This document shows positions 13,656 to 25,799 of a stretch of DNA of 64,000 nucleotides, piece after piece. The DNA comes from Conchocele bisecta. Its lineage: Eukaryota; Mollusca; Bivalvia; Lucinida; Thyasiridae. The notes beneath the pieces are model-generated. The model saw nothing but the letters and a program-made list of their open reading frames with translations, was not told the origin of the DNA and ran no database searches. The position numbers and the translations under genes are program-made. The stretch lies in contig CM055274.1 of assembly GCA_029237695.1 (NCBI GenBank), positions 67,267,484 through 67,331,483 of the forward strand. The letters are read 5' to 3'. Position 1 is the stretch's first letter, and every line of letters begins with the position of its first letter.

Positions 13656-14905
13656 GTTCTTTAAAATGGGCGGTCGGACGAGGGTCATATGCAAAACAAA
13701 GCACCATCCCTAGACACACATTGTGGCCAAATATTATCAAAATCGGTGAAATGGTTCATAAGTGATTGAACTACAGAAAGTGAGCAGGTGCTCACGTAAA
13801 CCCCGGCCGCCATCTGGACCGACAAATAAAAACTTTAACGCAAATAATTAAAAAAAAAACGTTAACCAAATTTATAAGTAATCTGACCTTCACCTTGGAC
13901 ATGAAGGCCATATGGGTGTGGTATGGAATGAAAATATGGATGATTAGGAAGTACATGAAGTTTGAGGTCAATATCCGACTTACCGTTACAGAGATAATGG
14001 GTAAAACTTTAACGCAGACGGACAGACAAACAGACGGACGAAAAAAACTATATACCCCTCGACATACTCCGTTTACCAGGGATATAACTAAGGCAAGTGA
14101 GTAGAGGCTCACGGATACCCCCTAACTGCCGTAACTTGACCTTGACCTTGGACATGAAGGTCGCCATATGAGTGTGGTATGGAATGAAAATATGGATGAT
14201 GATAAGGAAGTATATGAATTTGAGGTCAATATCCGACCTACGGTTACAGAGATAATGGGTAAAACTTTAACGCAGATGGACAGACAAACGGACGGACAAA
14301 AAAATATGCCAGGATATAACTAAGGCAAGTGAAGTGAGTAGAGGCTCACGGATACCACCGGCTGCCGCCTTGACTGACAAACAAAATTTTTTACGCAATT
14401 TACCGTTGCAGAATTAATGGGTACCCGAAAACTTACGCAAATCTTACGGACGCAAATTCCTAAGTAATCTGACCGCGACCTTGGAAAATATGGATGATGA
14501 TAAAGAAGTATACGAAGTTTGAAGTCAATCCGACTTACCGTTGCAGAATTAATAGGTACCCGAAAACTTTAACACAAAACTTACGGACAGCAATTTCTAA
14601 GTAATTTGACCGTGATCTTGGACATGAAGGCCGCATGGGTGTGGTATGGAATGAAAATATGGATGATGATAAGGAAGTATATGCAGTTTGAGGTCAATCC
14701 GAGTTACCGTTACAGAGATAATGGGTACCTAAAAAATTTAACGAAAATGGGACGGACAAACGGACGGACGAAATTACGAAAACTATATACTCCTGGACAT
14801 ACTTTGTATGCCAGGGGCATAACAAAATGAAAGGTGTTACTAACGCACATACACACGTACATGGACTAACACTATATCCCCTCTTGCCTATGGGAGAGGG
14901 GATGA
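13656..14905. repeat. Composite tandem-repeat element ending in a conserved hairpin
   Basis: A copy of the CATCCCTAGACACACATTGTG block (13705-13770) is followed by three starts of the form GTGAGnAGnnGCTCACG (13787, 14097, 14334). Several 230-310-bp units then contain GACCTTGACCTTGGACATGAAGG and GGTATGGAATGAAAATATGG. The terminal block 14829-14903 ends with the same ATCCCCTC...GAGGGGAT hairpin seen at 9572-9599. Open frames of 69-106 codons are incidental. Confidence 0.65.
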
Positions 14906-15570
14906 AATAAAACATAAAATCATTGCCAGTTAAAAATGATATATAGTTCCTAACATTTTATCTATTTTCACTTCAAACAATTTTTCTTTCTGAAAATCAG
15001 ACCTGTGATTTCCTAGAAATCTAAAAATAGTAACATAGGGCTGTTGCTCGTCATAAAATAAGTGCTCTGAAGTAGGATTATAAAGACATTTTTTTTTTTA
15101 AAGATTGTATACCGATTTGTTTCAGTTGAGTAAAATAATTAAATTGTACATCACTTGATTTGTTCAGTTTTCCAGACATTTCCCATTGTTGACATGTTTC
15201 TTTTCAATGTTTTGTTACCCTTAACATATTTAGCCCAAAATAGTACATAAAAAACTCTTGTATGAGATTGCCGCGCCTATATGGGAACATATGCAAGATG
15301 ACAATGACATACAGGTCACTTCCTCTAGGAAAGTTCCAGCCAGTTTTGTGCTGTGTATTCTACAAAATTTGATTAAAATATGTGGATCACATGCGGAAGT
15401 AAATAACAAAAGATTAAGTGTCAGGATTTGTGTTTTACTAACTGTATAATTAACATTCAAAGTGTTAGTATTGTGGGTATACGGACCTGCTGTCTAAAAC
15501 CTGGTTTTCAAGAGAAACGTACTAATAAAACATGCGACAACAAAGTTTGAATCAGTACTAGGTATTGCCG
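14906..15570. other. 3' flank of the host MSP gene, no other feature seen
   Basis: AT-rich sequence downstream (minus-strand sense) of the last MSP-gene exon. A 63-76 codon frame on each strand at 15230-15460 has no family resemblance and I do not call it a gene. Confidence 0.4.
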
Positions 15571-15738
15571 TTAGTTAGGACAATAGGATTTCCACATGCC
15601 GTCGGCTATCGACGCTGGGCCCCAGTAAACGTAGGCTATAAATATCACAGTGAACAGGCAGAGTACGAACGCTTGTAGTATCAGCAGGATCCGCACGGTC
15701 TGCTGGACTTGTCGGTTGGATTCCATTAACGTGTCAAC
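15571..15738 (-). CDS. MOSPD2: Last coding exon of an MSP-domain tail-anchored protein (MOSPD2-like)
   Basis: Read on the minus strand, a good acceptor (TGTGTTGCAG) is followed by 55 codons and a TAA. The exon begins VDTLMESNRQVQQTV, a short amphipathic or coiled segment. A strongly hydrophobic span of about 22 residues follows (ILLILQAFVLCLFTV...), then a short 17-residue tail. This is the layout of an ER tail-anchored protein, in which the membrane helix sits at the extreme C-terminus and the MSP domain faces the cytosol. The exon starts in phase 0, matching the phase-0 donor of the exon at 22438-22537. It is too short to stand out as a reading frame, and its identity rests on linkage to the MSP exons upstream. 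Confidence 0.7.
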   Translation of the reverse strand, partial: VDTLMESNRQVQQTVRILLILQAFVLCLFTVIFIAYVYWGPASIADGMWKSYCPN

Positions 15739-17307
15739 CTGCAACACACATATTACAGTGAATACAACTTGGCGTCTTTTCTCAGGCTAAAGTATGTATG
15801 TAGCTATTCCTGCTAAATAATGACGTTCGTACTTATAGAACTGCGATGTCTTGTTTAATTACGGGTGTTGTGTACTGGCCTTATTGATAAAGCTATGATA
15901 TACCAGATGGCTGCGGCCTGCATGTAGAGCCCGCCGAGTCATCTGGGGAACTCAGGGTAAGATATATATAATGCAGCAACAGATACATTGAACAAGAGTG
16001 CCGAAGGTCACAATATACGCCCGTCGAGGCAAGGCCAGTCAACAAGGGGAGATAACTCATCTTGACGTGATAAACATGTAAACCAAATTTGGTTAGGATC
16101 GGTCAAGTAGAACTTGAGTTATTGTGTGGACAAGGATACAGAGTGCGAAAATTAAAAATGGCTGCCAAGGGGAGATAAGTATCGGAAAATCAATAGGCTT
16201 CTTTGTCTTGCCATGATAAACATGTATAGCGAATTTGGTTTCGATCGGTGAAGCTGTGCCCGCCCGCCGCCCGCCCGCGCCCGCCCGCCGCCCGCCCGTA
16301 CAAGATGAATACATAATACGTCCCGTTTTTTCAAACGGCGTATAAAAACAAGAAATGGCAGGTCGGTCAGATGTGGGTCATGTGCAAAACAAAGCATCAT
16401 CCCTAGACACACATTGTGGCCAAATATTATCAAAATCGGTGAAGCGGTTGATGAGTTATTGAAAAAAGAAAAAAAATACATTTTTGCCTTACAAGGTGAA
16501 CTTGTAACCCAGTTGACCTTGTAGGCCAAGAGCAAAGCGTTTTAGATCGGAAAAAAATTAAACAAAGCTGAATTTTTCACCATAGGTCCCGGATATCATC
16601 AGAATTAACATATCAAAACTCCCCATGAATCCGAGTTGAGCTTTCCTCAGAATTCAAGATGGCGTCCAAGATGGCCGCCAAAATATGCAATAAACCTAAA
16701 TTTGTCCCAAATTACCCTATACTTTCAGAAAATGATCAGCATAACAGTACAATTAACGTAAACACTATTTCAGGTCATAATGATGTTCTTACAAACTTCA
16801 AAATGGCGTCCAAGATGGCCGCCAAACACTGAAAATGCTTATTTTGAGCGTAAACGACCAATTATGTTCAAATATCAAGCTTCGCAGCATAACGATGAAT
16901 ACAGAAATACGTCAATAGGCCATTTTCACATTTATAGAGATACTACAATCTAGTGTACAGAAGAAACACCGAGAAGAAATGTGTTATTATAAACAATGGT
17001 ATGCCATTTTACGTTCATAACAATGAACTTCATTTAAATGTTCCCCATTTTCATGTTTGTTTGCTATTTCTATCACTTACGATTTGTTGCGAGTGTGTTA
17101 CTTTCTTGTGGAGCTTCCATTGCTTTCATGTTATTGTTACTGTTTACTGTTATTAGTTGATATTGTATTCTTTTTGGGGACCGTACACGACTAATCGCAC
17201 AGTGCACATCATGACTCATATTAACAATAAATTGCATATCAGCAGTCATTTTTCTGCTTAATCAATCGACTGTATTTTGAGTGCTCATCGCTGGAATCAC
17301 TAACGTT
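15739..17307. repeat. Intron sequence with dispersed repeats and a CCCGCCCG microsatellite
   Basis: Intronic to the MSP gene. Positions 16000-16335 hold a bivalve-type repeat (GAGTGCCGAAGGTCAC..., two AAGGGGAGATAA blocks, a C/G-only CCCGCCCGCCG tract at about 16258-16308, then ACATAATACGTCCC). The same end, CCCGCCCGCCG then ACATAATACGTCC, recurs near 31400-31445. Positions 16360-16460 repeat the CATCCCTAGACACACATTGTG block. Two copies of GGCGTCCAAGATGGCCGCCAAA lie at about 16660 and 16805. I see no gene. Confidence 0.6.
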
Positions 17308-20300
17308 TCACTGTATGTCATCATCTAATGTAGTACAATCTGAAGACATCTGGGGGATGTTTGTGCATGTTTGCCCCATGCATTGACTACACATGAATGA
17401 ACAGTGGAGTCCTAGATTTCGGCATCCGCATAGCCGCCCACAGCCGGTTTTGCAACCACAAGACACCAATTTCAGAAGCTTGTCAGGTGCAATAGGAGCT
17501 TCTGACTCGGTCGGTAGCAAACAATCGCCATGGAAATGCCAGCCCCACTCTGTTGGGGAAAGTTCATTGCCCAACCATTGCTGTACAGTATGGTACGTAC
17601 GATAGGAATGCTGCCTGGCTGCTGCACTCGTGGGTGGTAGTGCTTCTAGCTTAAACGTAGTGCATGGCTTATAGATCGGTTGTAAGCTATGTATCGGTAC
17701 TTGTCAAGTGTGTCTGTCTTCTGGGCACCGTAGAGCCGAAGGAGAAATTGTTCCCCAGCCGCAGCCACGTTCTCCTTCGTACTGTGTGTGGCTGCAAAAT
17801 TATCCAAACCAGCATTGTCACTGTCTTTTTCAACAAGTTTAAATGCTTTCCGTTTTCCTTGTCCAAACAGTGCTGATACCGTATCACATCCGGTAATACA
17901 TGTAGCATGAACAGCCATCAGGTGTTTCTTTGCGCCCCCAATTGAGTGTTGGATGTCTGTAATGTCATATACACATAACGGATTTCTCATGAACATCATG
18001 ACGTGGGTTGTGGTGCCAGTTCGTACCATCTTCCATCTCTGAACTGCTTTGCATAACACAAGTGATTCTATTAAACAGCAAAGTTGGGTTTACCACAACT
18101 GACTGACCACGAATCTTGACTGTGTTAACTGCTCCACTTATTGTCTTCACTCTGTCGTTCCGTTTCAGTTTTACATCTGTGAACGGTGTATTGACAATGG
18201 CAGCAGCGGCTGCCCGGCCTATCTCATAGGCGGTGTCACAGTTCACAGATGCATCAGCCACCAAACCTGTGTCTATTGCAACAAGTGAATCTGGTTTACT
18301 AGCTGAAAATGGTGAATGTATCCGCATCCACTCTAAGAAGGCATTGTAGTCTTTGTGGTTGCGAGATTCTGAGCTGACCCGCAGATCCTTATGCTGCTCT
18401 GAGGTACTCGTATGGACACCGGTAAATTTCTCAAGGGCTTCACATATAGGTATGCAACTTGGCAATGCATGGATCCACTTTGCCAACGTACTTTCAGTGA
18501 TTCCCCGTCCATGGGTCATCCCTTCGGCAGACTTCAACAGCTGCATAAGCTCCTGCTCAATGGTCTGGTCCGAAAAGTTGCCGCTCCAAAAATGATCAGA
18601 CCTGCGTATTGTAAGGTATCCATGATCGGTGAACAATCTGTGTTCTGTTTCAGACATGCTGGAGTCAAGTTTTGTCATTTGGTGCAGGTATAGCCTGGCT
18701 TACTTTGCGTAGGCCAGATGACCCGCAGCATGGAAGAAAGGGATCATTCTACTGACACAATACAAATGTAGATCCCAGTCTCCTGTACGCTCAGCCCGAA
18801 TAAACAACCTAAGGAGAGAAACCTGTTCCAAATAATTGATCCAGAGTGTTCCTGTTCGACTTTCATTTGCTGCACCTTTCATCGCGTCAGCAATTACCTT
18901 GGTAATGTTCTGCAAACATGCATCATCCTCTTCTCTTTCAGTTGCATCGCCATTTTTCATAAGCGATTTGTGAAAACGACGCAAAGGATCGAAGTCAACA
19001 TTGTCTAAACACCCGGGCTTCTCTAACAGCAACGCTGCTATGACTGCTGATGTTGTAAGGTGAGCACGAAGTGCTCTTGCTTAGGCATGTCCAGTTAGCA
19101 TATGGACGACAGACTCAGGGGCATAGACAGTCCCCCATAATGTCCCCAGCCCACTGCCTGACATAATAAATCCTACTGATCCCATATATGATATAAGTAG
19201 ATGAAAACCACCCAACCTTGCAATGACTTTTGAAAGATCGGGAGACGCGGACACTATTTTGGCCGCTTTGATATAAAGCGGTTGATCGAAAGTTACTGCA
19301 CAGGTACCAAGCCCATATTTTTTGTGCAAAGGACAGTGCAGTGTAAATTGTACTCGCATTCCCAGGATCAAGGTTGATGAATGGAAGAATTTCTATTCTA
19401 GTCTTCATGTGATTCTCGCCTGTTACTGCCAGCTGCATGAATCCACTCCAAAATGGACATGGCGAGACATTCATGAACAAGCTGGCCATTCACAGACAAT
19501 CTAAGCTTGTGGCAAACTTCGGACTAGGTGGGTCCGGTTTTGGAGCTTCTAGAGGACCGAACACTACAGACTGTAGCCCCGGAACAGTTGGTTTCCTGTA
19601 CGATTTTATAGGGACATCCCGATACAGTTACTGAACGAGTGAGAGTTTCTTTTACTACTTCACCTGGGGGCGTGACACACGCAATTCCACCCGTTGTGTG
19701 AAAGGTGCCATGTCCTGTTAGCGTTGCAACATTAAAGTCAGCATTGTCGAATACAAACTGTGTGAAGCCGTTTAGTTTAAGTAGGATGGCTCATCCTTAG
19801 AGAGAAATGCGTAATTCAGTCTCTGAATTTCCTTGTAATCATCAGCAAAGCACATGCTACTTAAGATGTCAATTAGCTCACGAGATGCATACTTTTTGTG
19901 TATGTACAATGCGACTGCTAAGAGAATTGGGGATACAAATGACTTTGGCCTATACGCAGCTATTATTGAATGCGATATCGCTGTACATCGTCTTTCTATA
20001 GACTTTCTTTCTTTCTTTATAATCCCGTGCAGAAAACGAGAAATGCTCTCAGGAACCAGTGAATTTCCATCGTTCGTCGATTCCATTGTGGGATATTCTG
20101 CGCAATTGTATGCATGTGTCCTGATATCATCTCTTATTCTATGATTCGGTTTTTCTCTGTTAAAACATTGGCTTTTTGCTACCCAATTGTCACGAAGTAC
20201 TTTGTGTCCTTTGTCACGGAAGGTTACAATGTTTGATATGCCTGGTATGCTCGTTATAATCATTTGATCTCCATAGTGTGCTTGTAGTTTCTGCCTAAGA

Positions 20301-20800
20301 TACTTCACTGAATATCCTTCGGACCCCTCCATGTAGCTTTCGTGAATATCTGAAAGTTCTGACAGTGAATACTGACATTCATCGTTCTCATCAAGATGCA
20401 GACACAACTTTTGAAACGATTCCTCTTTCAACATGTCACATGGTCTGCCTCTTTCAGCATCGGTTTGTCGTCCCCTAAACTGTGTCGAACATCCACGAAG
20501 GTACTTGCCCTCTGGGGCAACTAAGTCAGTAACAGACCGAATACGCAGCAACATTTGCTCGCCCCAAGAATCGTGTCTCTTCTCGGCACATGAAATCAGT
20601 TCCGGCAAATACTCAATGGTCTCAACATCGCTAGACTCTCGTCGACGAGATTTCGGAAGTTTAGAATCATGCATCTTGCCACAGAATAAACAATCTGTCT
20701 CAAAATCAAATTCGTCTGATTTAGAGCACAGCGATGTTGAAACTCCCTCTCTGTCGTCATCACCATTATCTGCAGAGGGTTCAAATGTCCGCTTTGGGTA
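17308..20800 (-). pseudogene. Large multicopy-type gene of unknown function, broken; C-terminal CXC cysteine motif
   Basis: Frames 20800-19772, about 19489-19081, 19032-18700, 18678-17965, 18059-17646 and 17574-17308 join in order into one protein of roughly 1,100 residues interrupted by stops and shifts. I recognise the style of a high-copy invertebrate family of unknown function. The centre has HLYCVSRMIPFFHAAGHLAYAK and THGRGITESTLAKW. A later TGCDTVSALFGQGKR segment resembles the SGCDT..FG.GK signature of PIN/FEN-like domains. The C-terminus (about residues SCGCKTGCGRLCGCR) is a tesmin/CXC-type cysteine cluster. A CLFCGK cysteine pair lies near the N-terminus. Stops occur at about 19081 and 18700. 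Such genes are likely carried by a transposon, but I see no defined ends here. It lies in an MSP-gene intron on the same strand. Confidence 0.7.
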
Positions 20801-20829
20801 CAGTACCTATTGGGTACAGTGGCTACATG

Positions 20830-21680
20830 CATGGGACAGAGAATGAATATATGGATGATGACTAATAAGCACATTAAGTTTCAAGCCAATCCGACTTACG
20901 GTTACAGATAAAGTAGGTAACTGAAAACTTTAAAGCAAATTTGGACAAAAACTTTAAAGCAAACTTCTTGACCTTGGGGCACAAGGGCCGCATGAGTGGG
21001 ACACAGAATGAATATATGGATGAAGACCAATAAACATACAAGGTTTCCAAGAAAATCTGACTTACGGTTACAGAGATAGTAGGTATGTGAAAAGTTGAAC
21101 GCAAATTCGGAAAATTTAATGCAAACTTGCAAGTCATTTGACCGTGACCTTAGGCATAGGGGCTGCATGAGAGAGATACAGCATGAATCTATGGATGGTG
21201 ACTAAGAAGCATATGAAGTTTCAAGTCAATGTGACTTACGACTGCAGAGATATAAGATATTTAAAAACTTTAACGCAGATTTCGAACGGACGGATGCATG
21301 CACGCACGGACACCCGGACATCATTGTGATCACTATGTCTCGCTTTCAGCAAGAGGGCTCGACAAAAACAGACCAGTGGGAATTTAAATCCTCCCAAGTA
21401 TGTGACCTTGAACCTGGGTTTGGCAGGGACGGGACGATCACGGATTTGTCACAGGGTGGTAGAGGACCATTAGAGCAATGTGTGTGTGAAATATCAAGCA
21501 GATCCATGCAAGAAAACAGAAATTATTAGACATTTACCTGAACGTTAGGTTTACAAATGCACCAAGTATGTGACCATGACCCTGAGCTTAGCAGGGGCAG
21601 GAGGATTGTGATTTGTCGCAGGGCAGTAGAGGACCATTAGAGCAATGTGTGTGTGAAATATCAAGCAAATCATCCATGTA
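20830..21680. repeat. Tandem units of about 125 bp with a GC-type terminus, followed by a second repeat pair
   Basis: Four diverged units contain GAATATATGGATG, CCGACTTACGGTTACAGA and GTGACCTT. They end near 21365 with ACTATGTCTCGCTTTCAGC and GGGCTCGACAAAAAC, again an end of the NCTCG...ACAAAAA type seen at 8.28 and 13.65 kb. Two units of about 160 bp follow (21370-21680), sharing GAGCAATGTGTGTGTGAAAT. Confidence 0.65.
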
Positions 21681-22437
21681 AGACGTACGAACGCCAGTAA
21701 CACTATCTTCAGGTATCTTTAGTACATTTAGTTTAGTTGTATATACTAATAAATAATTTGGTCAAATATGTGGGTTTTTTGTGGTGGACAATTGGACAGA
21801 GAACCATGGAGTGGCTACAACACATACAGCATCAGCATTGTTAAACTTGCCAACGGCTGTGATTATAAGCTGTTGCTGTATCTAGTTGAAATGTGAACTC
21901 ATAACATAGGTAGGCTTAAACGTTTAACAGTTTTTTTCTTCATTATCTGAATACATTGGTAGAAACAGTCTGCACATTGTAATAGTAGAAATGACAGTAT
22001 CAGAACAGGATCTACACAATCCTGATATGGTGCCAGGTGCCATACAAGGATTGACCGGAGGTTTACATCCATTTCACAACAAGGGCATATGTGGCAGTGA
22101 CTGGAGAAATGTGGCTTATGGAAGTTGTGACCAGTGTAGCTCCTAATCAAATAGCACATTCCTGTAGCCTATTAACAATCTGTATTGCTTGCAAGAAATA
22201 TGACAGATGTTTCATTGATGGAATCGCGAACAGTGCAGATCCTGATCAGACTATGCAGATACACAGACGGATCTGGATCTACCGGTACACTGGTTGCAAG
22301 ACCCAATTCTCCAGTCACAGCCACATATAAAGGTGACATTTCTGACATCAGGATCTACATTGTTTGCAAACCCTGACATTATGGTCTGTAATATTGACAA
22401 GGTTAAAGAACGAAGGCAGTAGTAGGTAGTTAGTGAC
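21681..22437. other. Intron of the MSP gene; no gene seen
   Basis: Sequence between the satellite block and the small MSP-gene exon. A degenerate repeated phrase (CAGATCCTGATCAGACTATGC, GGATCTAC...) near 22230-22360 is the only structure I see. Confidence 0.4.
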
Positions 22438-22537
22438 CTTTTCTGAGAGCGTTGCCAAGGAGACAACCTTGCTGTCGGGCGCTGGTTTGCTGTCTCCCCC
22501 AGCACCGTCACTGCTACTCGTCACAACACACCGCAGC
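22438..22537 (-). CDS. MOSPD2: Small linker exon of the MSP-domain gene (MOSPD2-like)
   Basis: On the minus strand ACTATTGCAG is followed by 100 nt and a GT donor (AAG/GTCACT). With the two bases left over from the exon at 31507-31630 it reads R-LRCVVTSSSDG..., so the junction gives MEHRLRC, the expected continuation at the end of an MSP domain. The rest is a serine- and glycine-rich linker ending in LATLSEK. It enters in phase 2 and leaves in phase 0, exactly matching its neighbours, which is the main support for such a short exon. The donor is weaker than the other two (no AAGT). Confidence 0.65.
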
Positions 22538-22559
22538 CTGCAATAGTTACCCGTGCGTT

Positions 22560-22850
22560 GAATTAAAAATCGAAATAAACTTTGCGCATCTACTCATCTT
22601 AAGGAAGCTACATACCAAATTTCAGGTCTGTAGCTAGTATGGTTTAAAAGTTTTATGAGTTACAAGGCAAAATTGGGAAATTCTAAGTCGAAAAGGGGGA
22701 GATAATCCATGACCCGGGGGTCGAATCAAAACTCAAAATAAACTTTGTGCATCTACTCATCATAAGGAAGCTACATACCATGTTTCAGGCCTGTAGCTGG
22801 TATGGTTTAAAAGTTTTACGAGTTACAAGGTTGGTGACGGCGCATCTTAT
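22560..22850. repeat. Two tandem units of about 185 bp
   Basis: ATAAACTTTGNGCATCTACTC ... GGAAGCTACATACC ... GTAGCTNGTATGGTTTAAAAG occurs twice, starting near 22570 and 22735. It is a dispersed-type repeat with no coding content. Confidence 0.7.
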
Positions 22851-23182
22851 CGCCTGTTATGGTCACAACGACAACACGATGGCGGATAGCATGTTGCGTT
22901 TGGCTACGAAATTGGCCGAATGTTGTCACTAAAGGGCACAAACCCTTACAACACACAGAACCGTGACACCTCCAGATATATACAATACAATACAAGGGCC
23001 ACCATCCAGATGTCAGGGTCGAAATGGTGTCCATAAAGGTGTCCACAACCAGAGACGTCATTGAATTGTTTCAGGTTCGTATAAATTGCTTAATTTGTTC
23101 TCTATCAGTATGTAAGTGAAAATACAATGTATTTGATTATGTTATACATCTAGCTTATATTAATAAATACATCTAGCTTTTA

Positions 23183-23382
23183 TATTAATAAATACTTTTA
23201 GCTAGTAGAAAGAGGAATGATGATGAGCTTAATATGGAGTCCTGAATGCCCACCTCTTTCTTTGTCTTTTAACACCCCCCCCTATTAATAAATACTTTTA
23301 GCTAGTAGAAAGAGGAATGATGATGAGCTTAATATGGAGTCCTGAATGCCCACCTCTTTCTTTGTCTTTTAACACCCCCCCC
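23183..23382. repeat. Recent 100-bp tandem duplication
   Basis: The block beginning TATTAATAAATACTTTTAGC and ending in a C-rich run occurs twice with an exact 100-base offset (GCTAGTAGAA at 23201 and 23301). It is near-identical, so the duplication is young or is an assembly artefact anchored on the C run. Confidence 0.85.
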
Positions 23383-24119
23383 CCTCCCCCTACCCCCAAT
23401 TTTCACAGGTTCACAGGCCCTGGCAATCGAGCCAGGACCTAACAAAATTGGGCTTAACCCTTACATCGCTATCTTAATTTTTTGTCGTCTGCTGTTTATT
23501 TTCATTGGAAATGATTCTGAAGTGCTGTCAAACCATGTATTTATTGAGAAATAAGGCAAGATATAAAAGCAACAGCAGACGACAATTATTGTGTGTAGCA
23601 GTCTAAGGGTTAATTGCTGTGCGACCAGTGAAGACCCAGACCAACCTATACATCCGCGTAGTCTTCACTGTCTGCCATTCTATCAATGATCCATCCATTA
23701 TCTAGTGAATATTATTATTGGACATCTGTGGCCAATTTCAATAAACTTTGTACGACTAAAATCTTCGTAAGTGCAAATTTAGGATCATCTGGAAATTGCA
23801 ATTGATGGATTTACATGTATTGAGCCTAGGCTACATATGCAGCCTATGCTCAATAAATATAAATCCAATAATTGTTTACAAGAAAACATTACTAATGTGA
23901 AATTTAAATATTATAATGACTATGATATTTTTGCACTTACAAACATTTTAGTCGTACAAAGTTTAGTGAAACGACCCCCTGGAAAACATATGCTGATCAG
24001 GATCTACAATGGTGAGAAATAGAATTAGCCTAATGTTGTCGTATGTAGGTACATAGTTTATCCCTTTCAATGTTGAATAAAATGTTGTTATCTCCTATAT
24101 ATTTGTGTAGTTTTCAGCC
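23383..24119. other. Intron sequence, no gene seen
   Basis: AT-rich sequence. GACGACAATTATTGTGTGTAGC and TTTTTTGTCGTCTGCTGTTTA near 23590 and 23480 are loosely inverted and may be the ends of a small foldback. Nothing else is supported. Confidence 0.35.
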
Positions 24120-24770
24120 CGAAAGCTTCAATAACAAGAGTACCGCCAGTCACAAATACGCCCGTCGAGGGACTACGGAGTGATTGACAGAAAGCTGTTG
24201 GAGGAGTTGATTACACAAACTGTATACCCTATACAGAATTATATGCATATGCAAAAGAATGGGAAAATGCTGCATTTTTGTGATAAAAAAATGTTATCAT
24301 AAAACACAATGGTGCACATGATCAATATGTACAGAAGACATGTGTATTTTCACATCGATTGGCAGAAAGCCTTCAGAGGAGTTGATTACATGTACATAAA
24401 CGCTATACTCTATAATTATAAGATTATATGCAAAAAGTGTGGAAAAATGGATTAGTTGATTTGGACGTATTTTTGTGAAACAATAGTTTTTTGTCATAAA
24501 AGCACCATGGTACGTACATGTGCAAAGTTTCAGATTGATCGACAGAAAGCTGTCAGAGGAGTTGATTACACAAACTCTACACCCTATACAGAATTGTATG
24601 CAAAAGTGTAGAAAAAATAGCAAAGTTGAAAAAGCCGTATATTTGTAAAAAAAAAATTATTTTTGTCATAAAAACACCATTGTGCACATGCTCAATATGA
24701 GCAGAAGATGTGTGGAAAGTTTCTGATCCATTGACTGAAAGCTGTAGGAGGAGTTGATTACACAAAATAT
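24120..24770. repeat. Tandem repeat, four units of about 180 bp
   Basis: GGAGTTGATTACA recurs at about 24202, 24378, 24558 and 24749, each preceded by ATTGACNGAAAGC. The repeat is introduced by ACAAATACGCCCGTCGAGGG, also seen near 16000. The 62-108 codon frames here are incidental. Confidence 0.8.
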
Positions 24771-24799
24771 GAAGTACAATGTGAAATTAATCAATCTAC

Positions 24800-25080
24800 A
24801 GTCGAACCTGCTCGGGCGGTCACCTTTAATCAGCGGTCACCGCCGTTAAGCGGCCACTTCAAATTCCCCCCGCGCATTTTTGCTATATAAAACGGTTTCA
24901 TTCAACGGTCACTCGTCTAACGCGGCCAGCGGTCATTAATTATCGTCCCAAACAGTGATTCAATTTCATTAAACGGTCACCGCTAATCCCGATTTCAATG
25001 TACCCTACGGCGGTCGTTACCGAAGCGCGAATTAACAATGATGTCAGCAGTCAATGCGGTTAATTAAAACACCAAACACG
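24800..25080. mobile_element. Tc1/mariner (pogo-like) non-autonomous end
   Basis: TACAGTCGAACCTGCTCGGG at about 24799 begins a stretch full of GCGGTCACCGC-type phrases. The complementary style of end, GGTTTGACTGTA, is present at 31226-31242. Ends of the form TA-CAGTCNAACCTG are typical of pogo/Tigger-derived MITEs. A partner right end for this copy is not evident, so its extent is uncertain. Confidence 0.5.
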
Positions 25081-25139
25081 TCGCCGCGTCGGCGATATTG
25101 AGAGGGTATGTTTCACAGATGCAAATTGTATCAGAGACT

Positions 25140-25790
25140 GCACTGTTCGCCACCTTTAACTATCTACATCCGCGCAGTCTGATAGGAGACTGCGCAGTTC
25201 GCCATTTGTAACAATTTAGATTAACATTATCTCACTGTACAAAGGTGAAGCCCCCTATTGGAAAAATGGACATTAAGACACATGATAACAATGTTGGCCG
25301 AGATCAGACTGTGCACTCGCGCAGTCTGATCAGGGTCTGCGCTGTTCGCCGATTTCAATTATTTCAACTAACTTTCTCTACTGTATAATAATGATGTCCC
25401 GTGTTGGAAAATGGACCTTACGGCATAAAATAACAGTGTAGACAGACCGGACTGTGCACTCGCGCAGTCTGATCGGGGTCTACGCTGTTCGCCAATTTCA
25501 ACTAGTTTAATTAACTGTATCTACTGTATAATAATGAAGTCCCCTGTTGGAAAAATTGGACCTTACGACATATGCTAACGGTGTTGGCCGGGATCAGACC
25601 GTGCACTCGCGCAGTCTGATTGGGGATCGCACTGTTCAACATTTATAACTGTCTAAATTAACATTATCTCATTTTATATTAGTGAAGTCCCCTGTTGGTA
25701 AAATGGACCTTACCACACATGATAACACTGTAGGCCGAGATCTGACTGTACACTCGCGCAGTCTGATCGGGGACTGCGCTGTTCGTCAAC
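25140..25790. repeat. Tandem repeat, five units of about 147 bp
   Basis: CGCGCAGTCTGAT recurs at about 25171, 25318, 25461, 25608 and 25756, followed by GG-NCT-GCGCTGTTCGCC and AAGTCCCCTGTTGG. The spacing is regular at 143-148 bases. It is non-coding. Confidence 0.85.
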
Positions 25791-25799
25791 TTTTAACTA

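Noticed and set aside
15230..15460. 63- and 76-codon frames beside the last MSP exon
   Set aside because: No splice context linking them and no domain resemblance.
17393..18693. Plus-strand frames opposite the multicopy gene
   Set aside because: The minus strand shows the conserved segments and CXC motif; the plus frames are antisense shadows.
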